Shown here: positions 51,450-60,779 of the stretch, one piece after another | How the letters are laid out: each line of letters begins with the position of its first letter | Numbering within the stretch: position 1 is the stretch's first letter | Assembly: GCA_001692895.1 (NCBI GenBank) | Contig: KV748199.1 | Span: 248,001-312,000 of the forward strand | DNA length: 64,000 nt | Direction: 5' to 3' | Source of the DNA: Cenococcum geophilum 1.58 | Lineage: Eukaryota; Ascomycota; Dothideomycetes; Gloniales; Gloniaceae | Translations under genes and position numbers: made by a program | Notes under the pieces: generated by a model | Seen by the model: the letters and a program-made list of their open reading frames with translations, nothing else | Databases searched by the model: none | Told to the model about the DNA's origin: nothing

Positions 51450-51710
51450 TTATCTTACTAATAATTTAAATATATTTATAGCTAAGATTCTAGTTTTTAG
51501 TTCTAGCGTTTTATTTACCCATCTATTTATAAATAGAAGCCCGCGAAGCCCTACTGCACGCGTCCACGTCGCCGCGGGTGGAAACATCATTAGGAAATCG
51601 TTCCTTTCGATGGCTAAGTGCAGAGGCGATGGTAGGGAGCCGCCGCAGCGCATGCAGCGCTGTCGTCGCGGTTCTGTGGTGTTGAGCTCGCGACGCGTAC
51701 CATCGTACAA
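51450..51710 (-). CDS. Doubtful 86-codon ORF over the GC-rich island
   Basis: An open frame from an ATG at 51710. Residues about 27-40 contain an S-P-L-H-L-A-I-E-R-N-D stretch that resembles one helix-turn of an ankyrin repeat. A single short match is weak evidence, and the rest is Arg-rich or translated from AT-rich sequence. It lacks the RIP pattern over the first 60 codons. It could be the remnant of a captured host exon or mere chance in a stop-poor GC island. I lean toward chance. Confidence 0.2.
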   Translation of the reverse strand: MYDGTRRELNTTEPRRQRCMRCGGSLPSPLHLAIERNDFLMMFPPAATWTRAVGLRGLLFINRWVNKTLELKTRILAINIFKLLVR

Positions 51711-51964
51711 AGCATCGCCCTTAGCAACACCAGGAGCCTTACTGCCTCCGCTTAAGGCTCCTGCTCTACTACCTAGGGAGGCCTATTAAGGGATACTAGG
51801 ATACGAAAACCACCCAATATACGACTACCTGGCTCGTAGCCAGGCCCGAAACTGGCCTTATTATTAGCTAGTTAACGTAGACGCGTCCTAGTCGTACAAC
51901 AGGACACCCTTAGGCTTACACCAGCTCTGAGATCGCAAGACGAGGGCGTAGGGAAACCATTTTT

Positions 51965-52085
51965 TATAAGAACTTGTTAAGATTAACGCGTCGCAGATAC
52001 CTTATACGAAACTTGTTAAGGCCCCAAGGCCACCGCGAAGAACTTATTAAGGCCCTGCCTAAAGAACTCGTTAAGGCCCCTCTAT
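51965..52085. repeat. Short interspersed repeats (GAACTTGTTAAGGCCC-like)
   Basis: Four copies with small changes near 51970, 52010, 52037 and 52066, spaced 28-40 bp apart. The last three are followed by CCC-rich ends. Origin unknown. Confidence 0.6.
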
Positions 52086-52235
52086 AAGGGCCTATCTAGT
52101 ATCCGGTACACCTAGGTAACTCAGAAGAGGGTCTTAATAGGCGTGGTGCGCGCGACCTAGATAACAGACGTGACGGCAACGTAACGGCGACTAGATAGCT
52201 TAACGAGGTAAAAACACAGGCAAAGCTCTAGGCAG

Positions 52236-52655
52236 TGTTACGAACGCTTTAAGTACGATGTTATAACTACTTGGAGAGGAGTCGGAGGAAGCTAGTTAGT
52301 TAATATAAGCACGGTCTAAGATGGAACCCGTGGAACCATATAACGAGGAATGGTAAGCAGAGTCACGTGATATAATCTGTGTAATCTATATAATCTGCAA
52401 AATCTATAATAAAGCGAATAGAGTAGATAGAGTAGGTAGAGTAAAGACTTTCTTAGGAGTACGGTTATATATTTAAGGACCCTTAATCCCTACCTAAATA
52501 GTTCCTTCCTTATAGTAATTCTTAGAATATAATTAGAGTTAATCTATTAGGTAACTACTCTACTAGTTATTATTACGTTGTTAACTTCTAGTAATACCTA
52601 TATACCTAGCCTATTAATAAGTCCACCGTAGTTTCTACTATAAGGCTCCGTTATA
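52236..52655 (+). repeat. 5' LTR of G3 copy 2
   Basis: 420 bp, starting TGTTACGAACGC (the least eroded start among the G3 LTRs) and ending at an eroded GTTACA. It matches 25561-25990 and 39622-40033. Confidence 0.9.
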
Positions 52656-55150
52656 TAATTACTACCATAGTTACAGTTTTAAGAAGTTAAATAATATGCT
52701 ACCAAAAGCAGCCACTATAACGCCGTTAACGGCAGTAACTACTTTAAGGTTAAATGGAGATATAAGTATATAAGATACTAACTTATAACTAGTTACGGTT
52801 AGGCAGTTATAGGAAATTATTAATAGGTTAAATAAGAATAACTAAATACTTAAAGAAAGACTTAATGGGATTGGAGTAGTAAAGGTTAAGTTACCTTTAA
52901 TTAAACAATTTTTAGGGAAGAGATTAAAGCTTAAAGGATTCTTAACGTAAATGCATTTTAAAGTTATGTAAGAAGGGGCTAAGTTAGCTATAATAATAGA
53001 TTAAATAGCCTATATAGGACTATTCTTATTAGGAAGGGCACTTAAATAGTTTAAACCCTATTTAATGGAAATATAGACTAACGGAATAACTACTACTAAT
53101 TAAGAGGTATAATTTGTATTTTTTAGCTAGGTAGGATTTACGGAATGATTAATATAGATATTTAGGGACTAGAAGCAATAACTATAATAGAGAGAAAGCT
53201 TTAGGACCTAATATAGCGAACTTTAGTAATTAAGTATACGATATAGTTTTAAATACTTACTATATAGGTTAAATAGAATAATAAGGCGCTTATGGCATAG
53301 TATAAATAGGGACTTAAGGCTAAAGTCTAGGACGTAATTATTTTAATAGAAGATACGAACACCCTAAGGGAATTAATAGATTAAGTAATAAAGATTAATA
53401 ATAGGATCTTTTAAAGGGAATAGGCTAAAAGAGGCTAGGATAGAGTTTTATAGTTATATAAGACGTAAAGCATATAATAACTAAAGCTAAGTTAAAAACT
53501 ATAGTATAGCGCAGAGCTAATAGACCTAAGTAGTACTAGAGAAACCTATAAGAGATAGAGTAAGAAACTATAGAAACCTAGAGGTTAAGGATTAAGTAAC
53601 TATAGAACTAAGGAGCATAGGCTAAACCAAGGATCTTAGTAGTAGAAGATATTTAAGCGGACTCTATAATAAAAGTAATGGTTTAAAGATAGAGCTTATA
53701 TAAATTATAGAAAATAGGGTTATTTCGCTAAAGACTATAGAAGTGGTTAGAGTTATTACATAATAAAAGGAACTAGATTAATAGTATATAATATATACGT
53801 ATAGAGGGATAATAGTATACTATAAGGAATAAAAGAATATTTAATTAGAAGTTTTACGTTTTATTATAATAACGCATACCAAATTTATAAAGATGCTAAG
53901 TATAGTGTAAGCTATTAGCTATAAAAGCCAGAGTTAAGAAAATTTAAAGGAACTAAAGAGTTAGATAAAGAACAAGATTGACTCTATAAGCTAGATTAAG
54001 ATATTATAGTAACATACGGATAATAATTAGCAATAATAATAATAGAGTTAAAGTACTTATTAATTAATAGCGGTAAGAACAGTAAAGAAACTAACTAGGG
54101 GTATTTAAACCTTAATAACGTAATAGAAGTAGAGACTGAGACCGCTATAGAGTAAGGTTTAGTAATAGGTATTATAACACCGTTAGATACGGCATCTATT
54201 GCTTTATAAGACGGAAGAAGTAATATTTAAAGACGATTAAGTAAGCAGACGACTACTAGTGCTAGCTTACCACTTAATAAAGGTAAAAGGCTAAAGGCTT
54301 AAGATTCTTAAGACGAGATAAGAGATAACTAAGATTCTTAAGATAAGATAAGGTAAGCTTAAGGACCTATAACGGACGCGAACCAATAGAGCAGAGTAAT
54401 AGCTTAGTTTAAGAATATATAAATAAGCTTAGGATAAGTGTTCCTAATAGTATAAGATTTTTAAAATAAGATAAGTAAGATCTAGGACTCTTAAGACAAG
54501 ATAAAAACACTAGCAAAGCCTAGTTAGACTAAGGCTAGAGCTAAGCTTAAGCTAAAAGTAAGCTTAGGATTAAAGAATCTAAGGAATTAAGAATTTGGAG
54601 TATAAATTAGGACACCTACAAGTAAAAGGCAAGGGGCTTCTTTATAGATTAGAGAATCTGCAATATAAATAGTAGTTAGATTAGGAGATAGATATATAGA
54701 CCTAGAGGACTTACCAGTTAAACAAGATATTTAGACTAAAGATTAAAAAATTAACACAGTAATTAAGAAGTAAGAGAACTTTAAGGATTTAATTATAAGA
54801 CGCAAATAATAAGAAACTATGGAATAGTTTAGAGCAAGAATTATTACATAGTAAGAAAAGAAACTAGATATAAGATTTAGTATATTAGGACGTATAAAGA
54901 ATAGAGCACTAGTACAAAGAATTACTAATAGGCTAAGAATAGGTATACTAAGAGTTAAGTAGCTTACCGAACTGGAAAATAAAGAGGATCTAGGGATTCC
55001 TACTAGGTTCGAAGAACGATATATAAAAGGCTATTATAACGCAGTAATAAGAAGATACTTCCTTACGGATAGACCGTGTATACTCTAATAGCTGTACTAA
55101 AAGTGGTATAGGCAACGATATAATAATAAGTGGGAAGATTTCTATATATG

Positions 55151-55159
55151 GTTAGACGA
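55151..55159. repeat. 9-bp target-site duplication, left copy
   Basis: GTTAGACGA, repeated at 60127-60135. The homologous site in G3 copy 1 (about 29520-29530, GTTAGATAAAAAAG) has it once, so it was made by the insertion. Confidence 0.88.
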
Positions 55160-55171
55160 TTACCTTAGAAG

Positions 55172-55261
55172 CTCAGACCAAGAAATCGATTGTGCGGATA
55201 TAGGAATATCCGCACCGTCCACTAAGCTGATTTAGGACGGCAATCGTTTTCTTGGTCTAAG
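55172..55261. repeat. Left foldback (three-way junction type)
   Basis: An outer stem pairs 55172-55192 with 55241-55261 (19 of 21 bases). Inside it are a perfect 10-bp hairpin (55192-55201 with 55206-55215, loop AGGA) and a smaller stem (55215-55220 with 55235-55240). Such a layout could extrude as a cruciform or fold as single-stranded DNA. Confidence 0.82.
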
Positions 55262-55543
55262 GGACTTTGGCGAGATTTATCCCTTGGTCTGGCAAGAATT
55301 CAAGGACTTTTCGTATATGCACGCCTCATAAGCCAATCTAGAGGCTCTATACTGTATAGAGCTTGGTGTTAAAGCCTCTAGTCAGTGCGATTGCTCAGCA
55401 GCAAGGGTGCTAGCGCCTCATTAACGCTTAGATATTGCGGTGAACAGCAGCGACGTAGCCAGGAAGCCTATAATATTTGGTGTAGTTAATCAAAAAGCTT
55501 TTAATATTGTCGCCGTCTATTTAATCATTGAAATATCGTCCTT

Positions 55544-57781
55544 ATGCCACCCAAAAAACGTTGTGCGTCTTCGGCTCCGAAGCCTCTAAAGCCTCCAAAA
55601 GCACCTTAAGCCTGGGAGTCCTATTTACAATCCTTTCAAGCGACGCAGTATACACACAATAGCTTATCGGTAGTAGCTACGCAGCAGACAGTAGAGGTTT
55701 GGCCAAGCAGCCAGACAGAGGATATTAAGGACGAATTAGGAGCCGTTTTTGAGGCCCGCGGGGAGACTGCTAAGGATGAGGCAGATGAGGTAGATAAGAC
55801 TAAACTACCAGAGCTATTAGCTAAAGAAGTTATAAGAATGGGCCTTCCTACTGTTCCTACTTCATGGGAGCCTCTGGCCGCTGTTCCTAAACTAGATCTT
55901 AAAGTTATTAACCTTCTAGATGAGTTAATATTCGCCGCTTGGCGTGCTAGTAAGCCTATTAGTGGCGTTGATGCAGATATTAAATCTGATGACCTTCCTA
56001 ATCAAAATGAGGATAGTGAGCGCTCCGCGTACTGTACGCTAGTAGATTAGGTTAGTTTAACGTCTAGCGGGTATAGATCTGGATAGGACCTGCCGATTCG
56101 AGTATTTCTACTATTCTTTAGTATCAGTGTATTTGAGAAGCTCGCGATTAATACAAACCTATATGCAGCCTCTCAAAACGCTAGCGGATATCACCAATTA
56201 GGACGACATGCGGGTAAACGATTACAAGCGTGGAAGGAGACCTCTGCTGGCGAATTAATGATTTGGGTAGGGCTTATTATCTATATAGGCGTCTTTAAAG
56301 GCACTCAGGTGCCAGATCTTTGGGCCGTAGATCCTGAATATCCTAGACACTTAATCAGCTTATTTATAGGCCTAAAAAGATAGGAGTAACTCAAGCGCTT
56401 CTTCTATATCTCACCACCTCCACTAAAGGGCGTTAAACGTCAGGTCTTTAAGAAAATTAAGCCGTTAACAACTCCTTTGGGCGAGGCGTTTAGAAAGTAC
56501 ATTATACCTAGATCTATAGTTAGCTTTAATAAGATAATAGTAAGGTTTACTAGATAATCTACGGCTATAATTAAATTGCCTAGTAAGCCAATACCAGAGG
56601 GCTTTAAAATAATGAGCCTTTATTAGTATAGATATTGCTATAGCTTCATATTTACCTCACCTGGCTGCTTTTTTAGGCTTCCTTTTTAAACAGATTATTA
56701 AGATATTGTTCTCTTAAATACCTCTAAGTGCGTCCTCTACCTTTCCTAACAGCTTCCTCTTTAGGCTCGTTAATTTTGCCTATTTTTAGATAACTACTTT
56801 ACGAATATTCCGTTGCTCCAGGTGCTTCGACAACTCAGAATTGCTATAGCTGGCACGGCTCGATTAAACTTAAAGGACTATCCGGAGGTGCATAAAAGGG
56901 CTAATAAAAGGAAGGAAAGGCTACCGTTTAACTTCATTACAGGAGTAGTTGTTGGCGTAGTTAATTCGGTGCTTTTAATCATATAGCAGGACAAGAATTT
57001 GGTACGGTTTTTAATAATAGCTTACTTATGTAGTGATAAGGACGTTAATAAAGTTAATCGGCGTCAGCCGCGGGTATATAATTCCTTCCTTAAGAAGCTG
57101 GTAGCTAACGTTTAGGGCAACAACCTAATTAAGAAGTTAACGCTTCCTAGGGTCTCTATCGACTATAATAACTGAATAGGCGGCGTTAATATTCATAATT
57201 AGCTTCGGAGCTATTATACCACCTAGATTACTACTATACGCACTTAGCTGCCCTTATTCTTCTAGGCGCTTAATGCGGCTATAATTAACGCCTATATTAT
57301 TAGTAAGAAGATCTTCTAGATGTTAAGGAGGCCCTTCCTCCAAACCCACCGCCGTTTCCGTATACAACTAGTATAGAACCTCGTTATTATGGGCAGTCGG
57401 CAGATGGGCCTAAATAAGTATAATACTGAGTGTCTTCTTTGTTAAAGCTTACCAAAATCTAGGCAATATCAATCTGGGCAATATTAATCTGGCATTGGGC
57501 CTGGTTATAGAAATATTAAAACGAATCAAAAAACTACCTACGTCACCGCTAAAACCCCACTACCTGCAATTTGACGGTGTAAGACGCGAACTCATTGTTC
57601 TATTAAAAGCTTTACAAGGAAGCAAGGCTATAAGACTCTACCAAAGTGCTAGATGTGTAGATGGAAGGAGGCAAAAAAGCTTATAATAAAGGTTAGGCAA
57701 ACGGTATATGAATATGAGACCTGCAGGCTTCCTCTATGCCTTCGGTGCTTTGACAACTTTCATTTAATAGGCGACGACTAG
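55544..57781 (+). pseudogene. PiggyBac-type transposase (DDE_Tnp_1_7 family) pseudogene
   Basis: A cut-and-paste transposase of the PiggyBac family. From the ATG at 55544 to the TAG at 57779 one frame of about 745 codons can be followed, with about 25 in-frame TAA/TAG/TGA stops and no frameshift that I noticed. Landmarks: a Pro/Lys-rich start; acidic residues about 60-95; W-K-E..A-G-E-L-M-I-W-V-G-L-I-I-Y-I-G at about 235-255; P-E-G-F-K at about 350; D-N-Y-F-T at about 415-420, carrying a catalytic Asp; D-Y-N-N..G-G-V-N at about 540-550; a C-terminal Cys-rich end (T-C-R-L-P-L-C-L-R-C-F..F-H) typical of PiggyBac zinc-binding tails. The first catalytic Asp position (near 56525) reads Asn and GGVD reads GGVN, both G-to-A changes expected of RIP. 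Confidence 0.85.
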
Positions 57782-57808
57782 GTAACTATTTTGGGTTCTT
57801 ACGCCTCT

Positions 57809-58139
57809 AATATTGAGACTCTAAAGCTAATTAAGCCTTTGCTATAGCCTCCTTCTTAGCCTCCTTTAAGCCCTCCTCTACTGCCTTTAATCGATCCTCT
57901 AGATCAAATAGCCGCTGGTTAAACCGTTCAACCACTTATAGTATTTAATACACCTCATTTAACGTATACAGCACGTCCTCCTTTATAACCTTAAGCTGGT
58001 CCTTTACTAGCTTATTCTCATTAACGTTAGGAACGCGTATAAAGCGGATAGGTGGTAGTAATTCGGGGGAGGACTCTGGAGGATTTTCCTATATAATTAG
58101 CAGCTGGTTAATGGAGGAAGGGCAGAGACCTACTGTCAT
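57809..58139 (-). pseudogene. Small opposite-strand ORF, coiled-coil-like, in the PiggyBac element
   Basis: From an ATG at 58139 the minus strand reads about 110 codons with four or five stop codons, converging on the transposase end 28 bp away. The last third reads R-L-F-D-L-E-D-R-L-K-A-V-E-E-G-L-K-E-A-K, a strong heptad pattern for a coiled coil. The Pro/Glu-rich first third looks disordered. No family recognised. It may be an accessory protein carried by the transposon. The interruptions are RIP-like, as in the transposase. Confidence 0.5.
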
Positions 58140-58401
58140 AACGTTATATATCACGGCTTTTTGCCCAACTTCCTCAAATAAAAATTATGTATAGGTGTTT
58201 TTAGTGGTGGCCTTCTACAGCATTTCATCGGTATCGCAATATTGACGCGTTTTGGTGAGGCTTGCTAAGAAAATCACGCTAGCTAGGGTGCCTGCAGCAT
58301 GCTAACCCAGGCAGGAGCGCCAAAAGCGCCCAATACGAAAAGTCACATTTGCCAGACGAAGGGATAGAAAACCTAAACACCGTTTATATGAGAAGACCTC
58401 A

Positions 58402-59868
58402 TTAACTTTAACAAAATTAATATACTTATTAACATAAAAATTACACCAAATTATAGAGAAAAGCCTACTCTATAAGTTATGAGATCTTTAGCTCCTTATA
58501 CACGCACGATGTTAAGAGGAGTTCGTTGCCGCAGAGGCTCCAATTCTACTGCCCTGCTGAGGCGCGTAGTAAACACGCTTACGCCTACGCCACCAGCCCT
58601 CTTCGCCAACTAGTGGGTATTCCATCTGCTATATACCTATTTAATTTATTTACTTACAGCCCTTTATAGGTTATAGTGTAGGCCCTAATAGAGTTATAAG
58701 CTCCCCGCGTCTGTGTTAGAGCTGTAGAGCTTTGCGAGAGCTCTACAGAACGAAGCTTAGGGGGAGACCTGCACGGAGCTCTGCACGGAGCTCTACTAAG
58801 GCTCTGCGGAGGCTCTGCACGAAGCTCTGTACGAAGCTCTGTAAAAGCTCTGCTCGAAGCTCTGCTCGAAGCTCTGCTTGAAGCTGCTTGAAGCTCTGCT
58901 CGAGGCTCTGCTCGAGGCTCTACTCGAGGCTCTGCTCAAAGCTCTACTCGAGGCTCTGCTCGAAGCCCTATATAGAGCTCCAAAGCTCTACTAACACGCA
59001 GCACTATATACTAGGAAGGTTCTATTAATCGCTCGTATGAACGCCCGTATGAACGCCCATACAATCGTCTCTACAAACGTCTCTGCAATTGATCGCCCGT
59101 ACGAACGTCTACACGTCTACACATCTGCACATCTACAGGTCTGCACGCCCGTACGAACGTCTGCACGTCTGCACGTCTGCACATCTGCAGGTCTGCACGC
59201 CTGCACGTGGCTCTGCACGAAGCTTTGCATTAAGCTCTGCACGAAGCTCTGCATTAAGCTCTGCACGAAGCTCTGCTCAAAGCTCTGCTCGAAGCTCTGC
59301 TCGAAGCTCTGCTCGAAGCTCTGCTCGGAAGCTCTGCTCAAAGCTCTGCTCAAAGCTCTGCTCAAAGCTCGAAGCTCTACCCGAAGCTCTGCCCGAAGCT
59401 CTGCCCGAAGCCCTATATAGGAGCCCAAAGCTCTACTAACACGCAGCACTAATATACTAGTATACTAGGAAGGTTCTACAATCGCCCGTACAAACGCCCG
59501 TACGAACGCCTATACAATCGTCTCTACAAACGTCTCTGCAATTGATCGCCCGTACGAACGTCTGCACATCTGCCACATCTACACGTCTGCACGCCTGCAC
59601 GAAGGTCTGCACGAAGGTCTGCACGAAGGGTCTACTAAGGCTCTGCACGAGGCTCTGCGCGAGGCTCTGCCCAAAGCTTACCCCTAGTAGTAGCAGATGT
59701 TTTTAAGAAAGGGCCTAACTATAACACCTACTAGGTGTTGTAATAGCTTTAAGTAGTAGATATCTACATATCTATATAGTTTTATTAATATCAGCAGACT
59801 ATTTAATAAGATAAATACATTCTTAGGTTTTTAATAACGCGTTTTTTAACTTTGACGAAATTGATGTC
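58402..59868 (+). repeat. Diverged direct repeat bracketing the minisatellite block
   Basis: TTAACTTTAACAAAATTAATAT at 58402-58423 recurs as TTAACTTTGACGAAATTGATGT at 59846-59867, with weaker similarity for about 50 bp after each. The differences are transitions. The two copies bracket the minisatellite block, so this block may be a segmental insertion or an old duplication inside the transposon. Confidence 0.55.
58730..59690. repeat. Minisatellite block (12-bp GCTCTGCTCGAA family)
   Basis: Tandem 12-bp units related to GCTCTGCTCGAA occupy 58733-58990, 59205-59425 and 59600-59680. Between them, two copies of a roughly 150-bp block (58975-59120 and 59415-59565) carry CGCCCGTACGAACG and CGTCTCTGCAATTGATCG words, followed by CGTCTGCACATCTGCAG-type repeats. 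The higher-order period is about 440 bp. Because the units lack stops in several frames, ORFs of up to 127 codons appear on both strands. They are most likely artefacts. Confidence 0.85.
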
Positions 59869-60028
59869 AGGACTAAGCAATAGTTGTATTATAAAATTTA
59901 TACCATTTAGAAGCCCTAAGTCTTAAAAATAATGTATAAACTTTTGGTAATAATAACGCGTTGTATAAATAAATAAATTAGATATCCGTAATCTCCGTTT
60001 TACGGATTTTGTTTAGGATTTTAACAAA
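59700..60028. other. AT-rich right arm of the DNA transposon
   Basis: No gene seen. It contains AACGCGTT twice (near 59836-59843 and 59956-59963). Confidence 0.6.
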
Positions 60029-60042
60029 ACTCGCCAAAGCCT

Positions 60043-60113
60043 CTTAGACGTGATTTTGCAATTCGGAAGACGGCGTAGGTTATTCCAACGCTAGCTAAAA
60101 AATCACGTCTAAG
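60043..60113. repeat. Right foldback
   Basis: A perfect 15-bp outer stem (60043-60057 with 60099-60113, CTTAGACGTGATTTT) encloses a 7-bp inner stem (60073-60079 with 60085-60091, one mismatch). It mirrors the layout of the left end, with different stem sequence. Confidence 0.82.
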
Positions 60114-60126
60114 CTCGCTGAGGTAA

Positions 60127-60135
60127 GTTAGACGA
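60127..60135. repeat. 9-bp target-site duplication, right copy
   Basis: GTTAGACGA, partner of 55151-55159. G3 resumes here. Confidence 0.88.
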
Positions 60136-60779
60136 AAAAGTTATCTAAGACTACCTAATTACGGAAAAAGCAATAAATTATATTAAGGGAGCCTTAATTA
60201 TAATATTAAACGATTTAGAGGAATAATTAGAGGACTAAAGAAGTAAAAGGCGCGTCTTAGTACCTGCGAATAAAGTTATAATATTTAGATTAGTGTAATA
60301 GAGGTTTAAACTTAAAGATAAAGATAAGTTAAGAGTTAACCTAAAGCACCTAGCACACTATACGCTATTATGGATTGTATATATAGATAATATATATAAG
60401 ATACATAAGAATCTAAAGGAAAAGAATTGGAAATACCCTATAAGGATATACTAGATAATAGATAAATAATAGTATAGGAATGCTAAGTATATACACGGCT
60501 GGTATCCAGTAGAAGTTTAAGAGGAAGGAAATTTAATACTTTAACCAGGAAGATTCCTTATAGAAGAATGCTTAGATAAATAATAATGGTGGGAATATCT
60601 AGAGAATACCTATCTATAGTATATTAAAGACAAAAAGCAAACTAAGTATTAGTTAAAGAATAAGCTAAATATAATAGGATTAAGCAGCTAATAGTTAGGA
60701 AAAGTGGAGGCCTATAGAACTAGAGGGAGCTAGTAGTAGAGCCTTAAACCCTTAAAGGAATTTAAGAACGACACCTAAA

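Larger units (their letters stand above)
51132..52235. other. Unassigned tract with GC-richer island and short repeats
   Basis: 51132-51480 is TA-rich and eroded, with no recognised family. 51535-51760 is a sharp GC-rich island. 51965-52085 holds four spaced copies of a GAACTTGTTAAGGCCC-like word. No gene is recognised. Gypsy G3 copy 2 starts at 52236 with a possible left duplication GGCAG (52231-52235). Confidence 0.5.
55160..60126. mobile_element. 4,967-bp DNA transposon with PiggyBac-type transposase pseudogene
   Basis: Inserted in G3 copy 2 with a 9-bp duplication. The ends are imperfect inverted repeats, TTACCTTAG.AGCTCAGAC at the left and the inverse of TTACCTCAGCGAGCTTAGAC at the right. 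Each is followed by a foldback structure and then an inverted ACTTTGGCGAG word (55264-55274 and 60029-60039). Contents are a plus-strand PiggyBac-like transposase (55544-57781), a small minus-strand ORF (57809-58139), an AT-rich spacer, a minisatellite block (58730-59690) and a 310-bp AT-rich right end. It is less RIP-mutated than its host, so it is a later arrival. PiggyBac elements normally duplicate TTAA; here they do not. Confidence 0.85.

Noticed and set aside
57495-57686. 63-codon plus-strand ORF inside the PiggyBac element
   Set aside because: Out of frame with the transposase, whose own frame runs on through this stretch to the Cys-rich tail. A shadow.
59037-59449. Overlapping ORFs of 110-127 codons on both strands with Lys-Leu-Cys-Ser or Ala-Arg-Ser-Ser repeats
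   Set aside because: They fall on the 12-bp minisatellite, whose unit lacks stop codons in several frames. Three frames are open at once and none has non-repeated content.
59457-59648. 63-codon minus-strand ORF
   Set aside because: Same minisatellite region; Val-Gln-Thr repeat artefact.
55160-60126. Standard TTAA target duplication for the PiggyBac-type element
   Set aside because: No TTAA lies at either edge. The empty-site comparison supports the 9-bp duplication instead.
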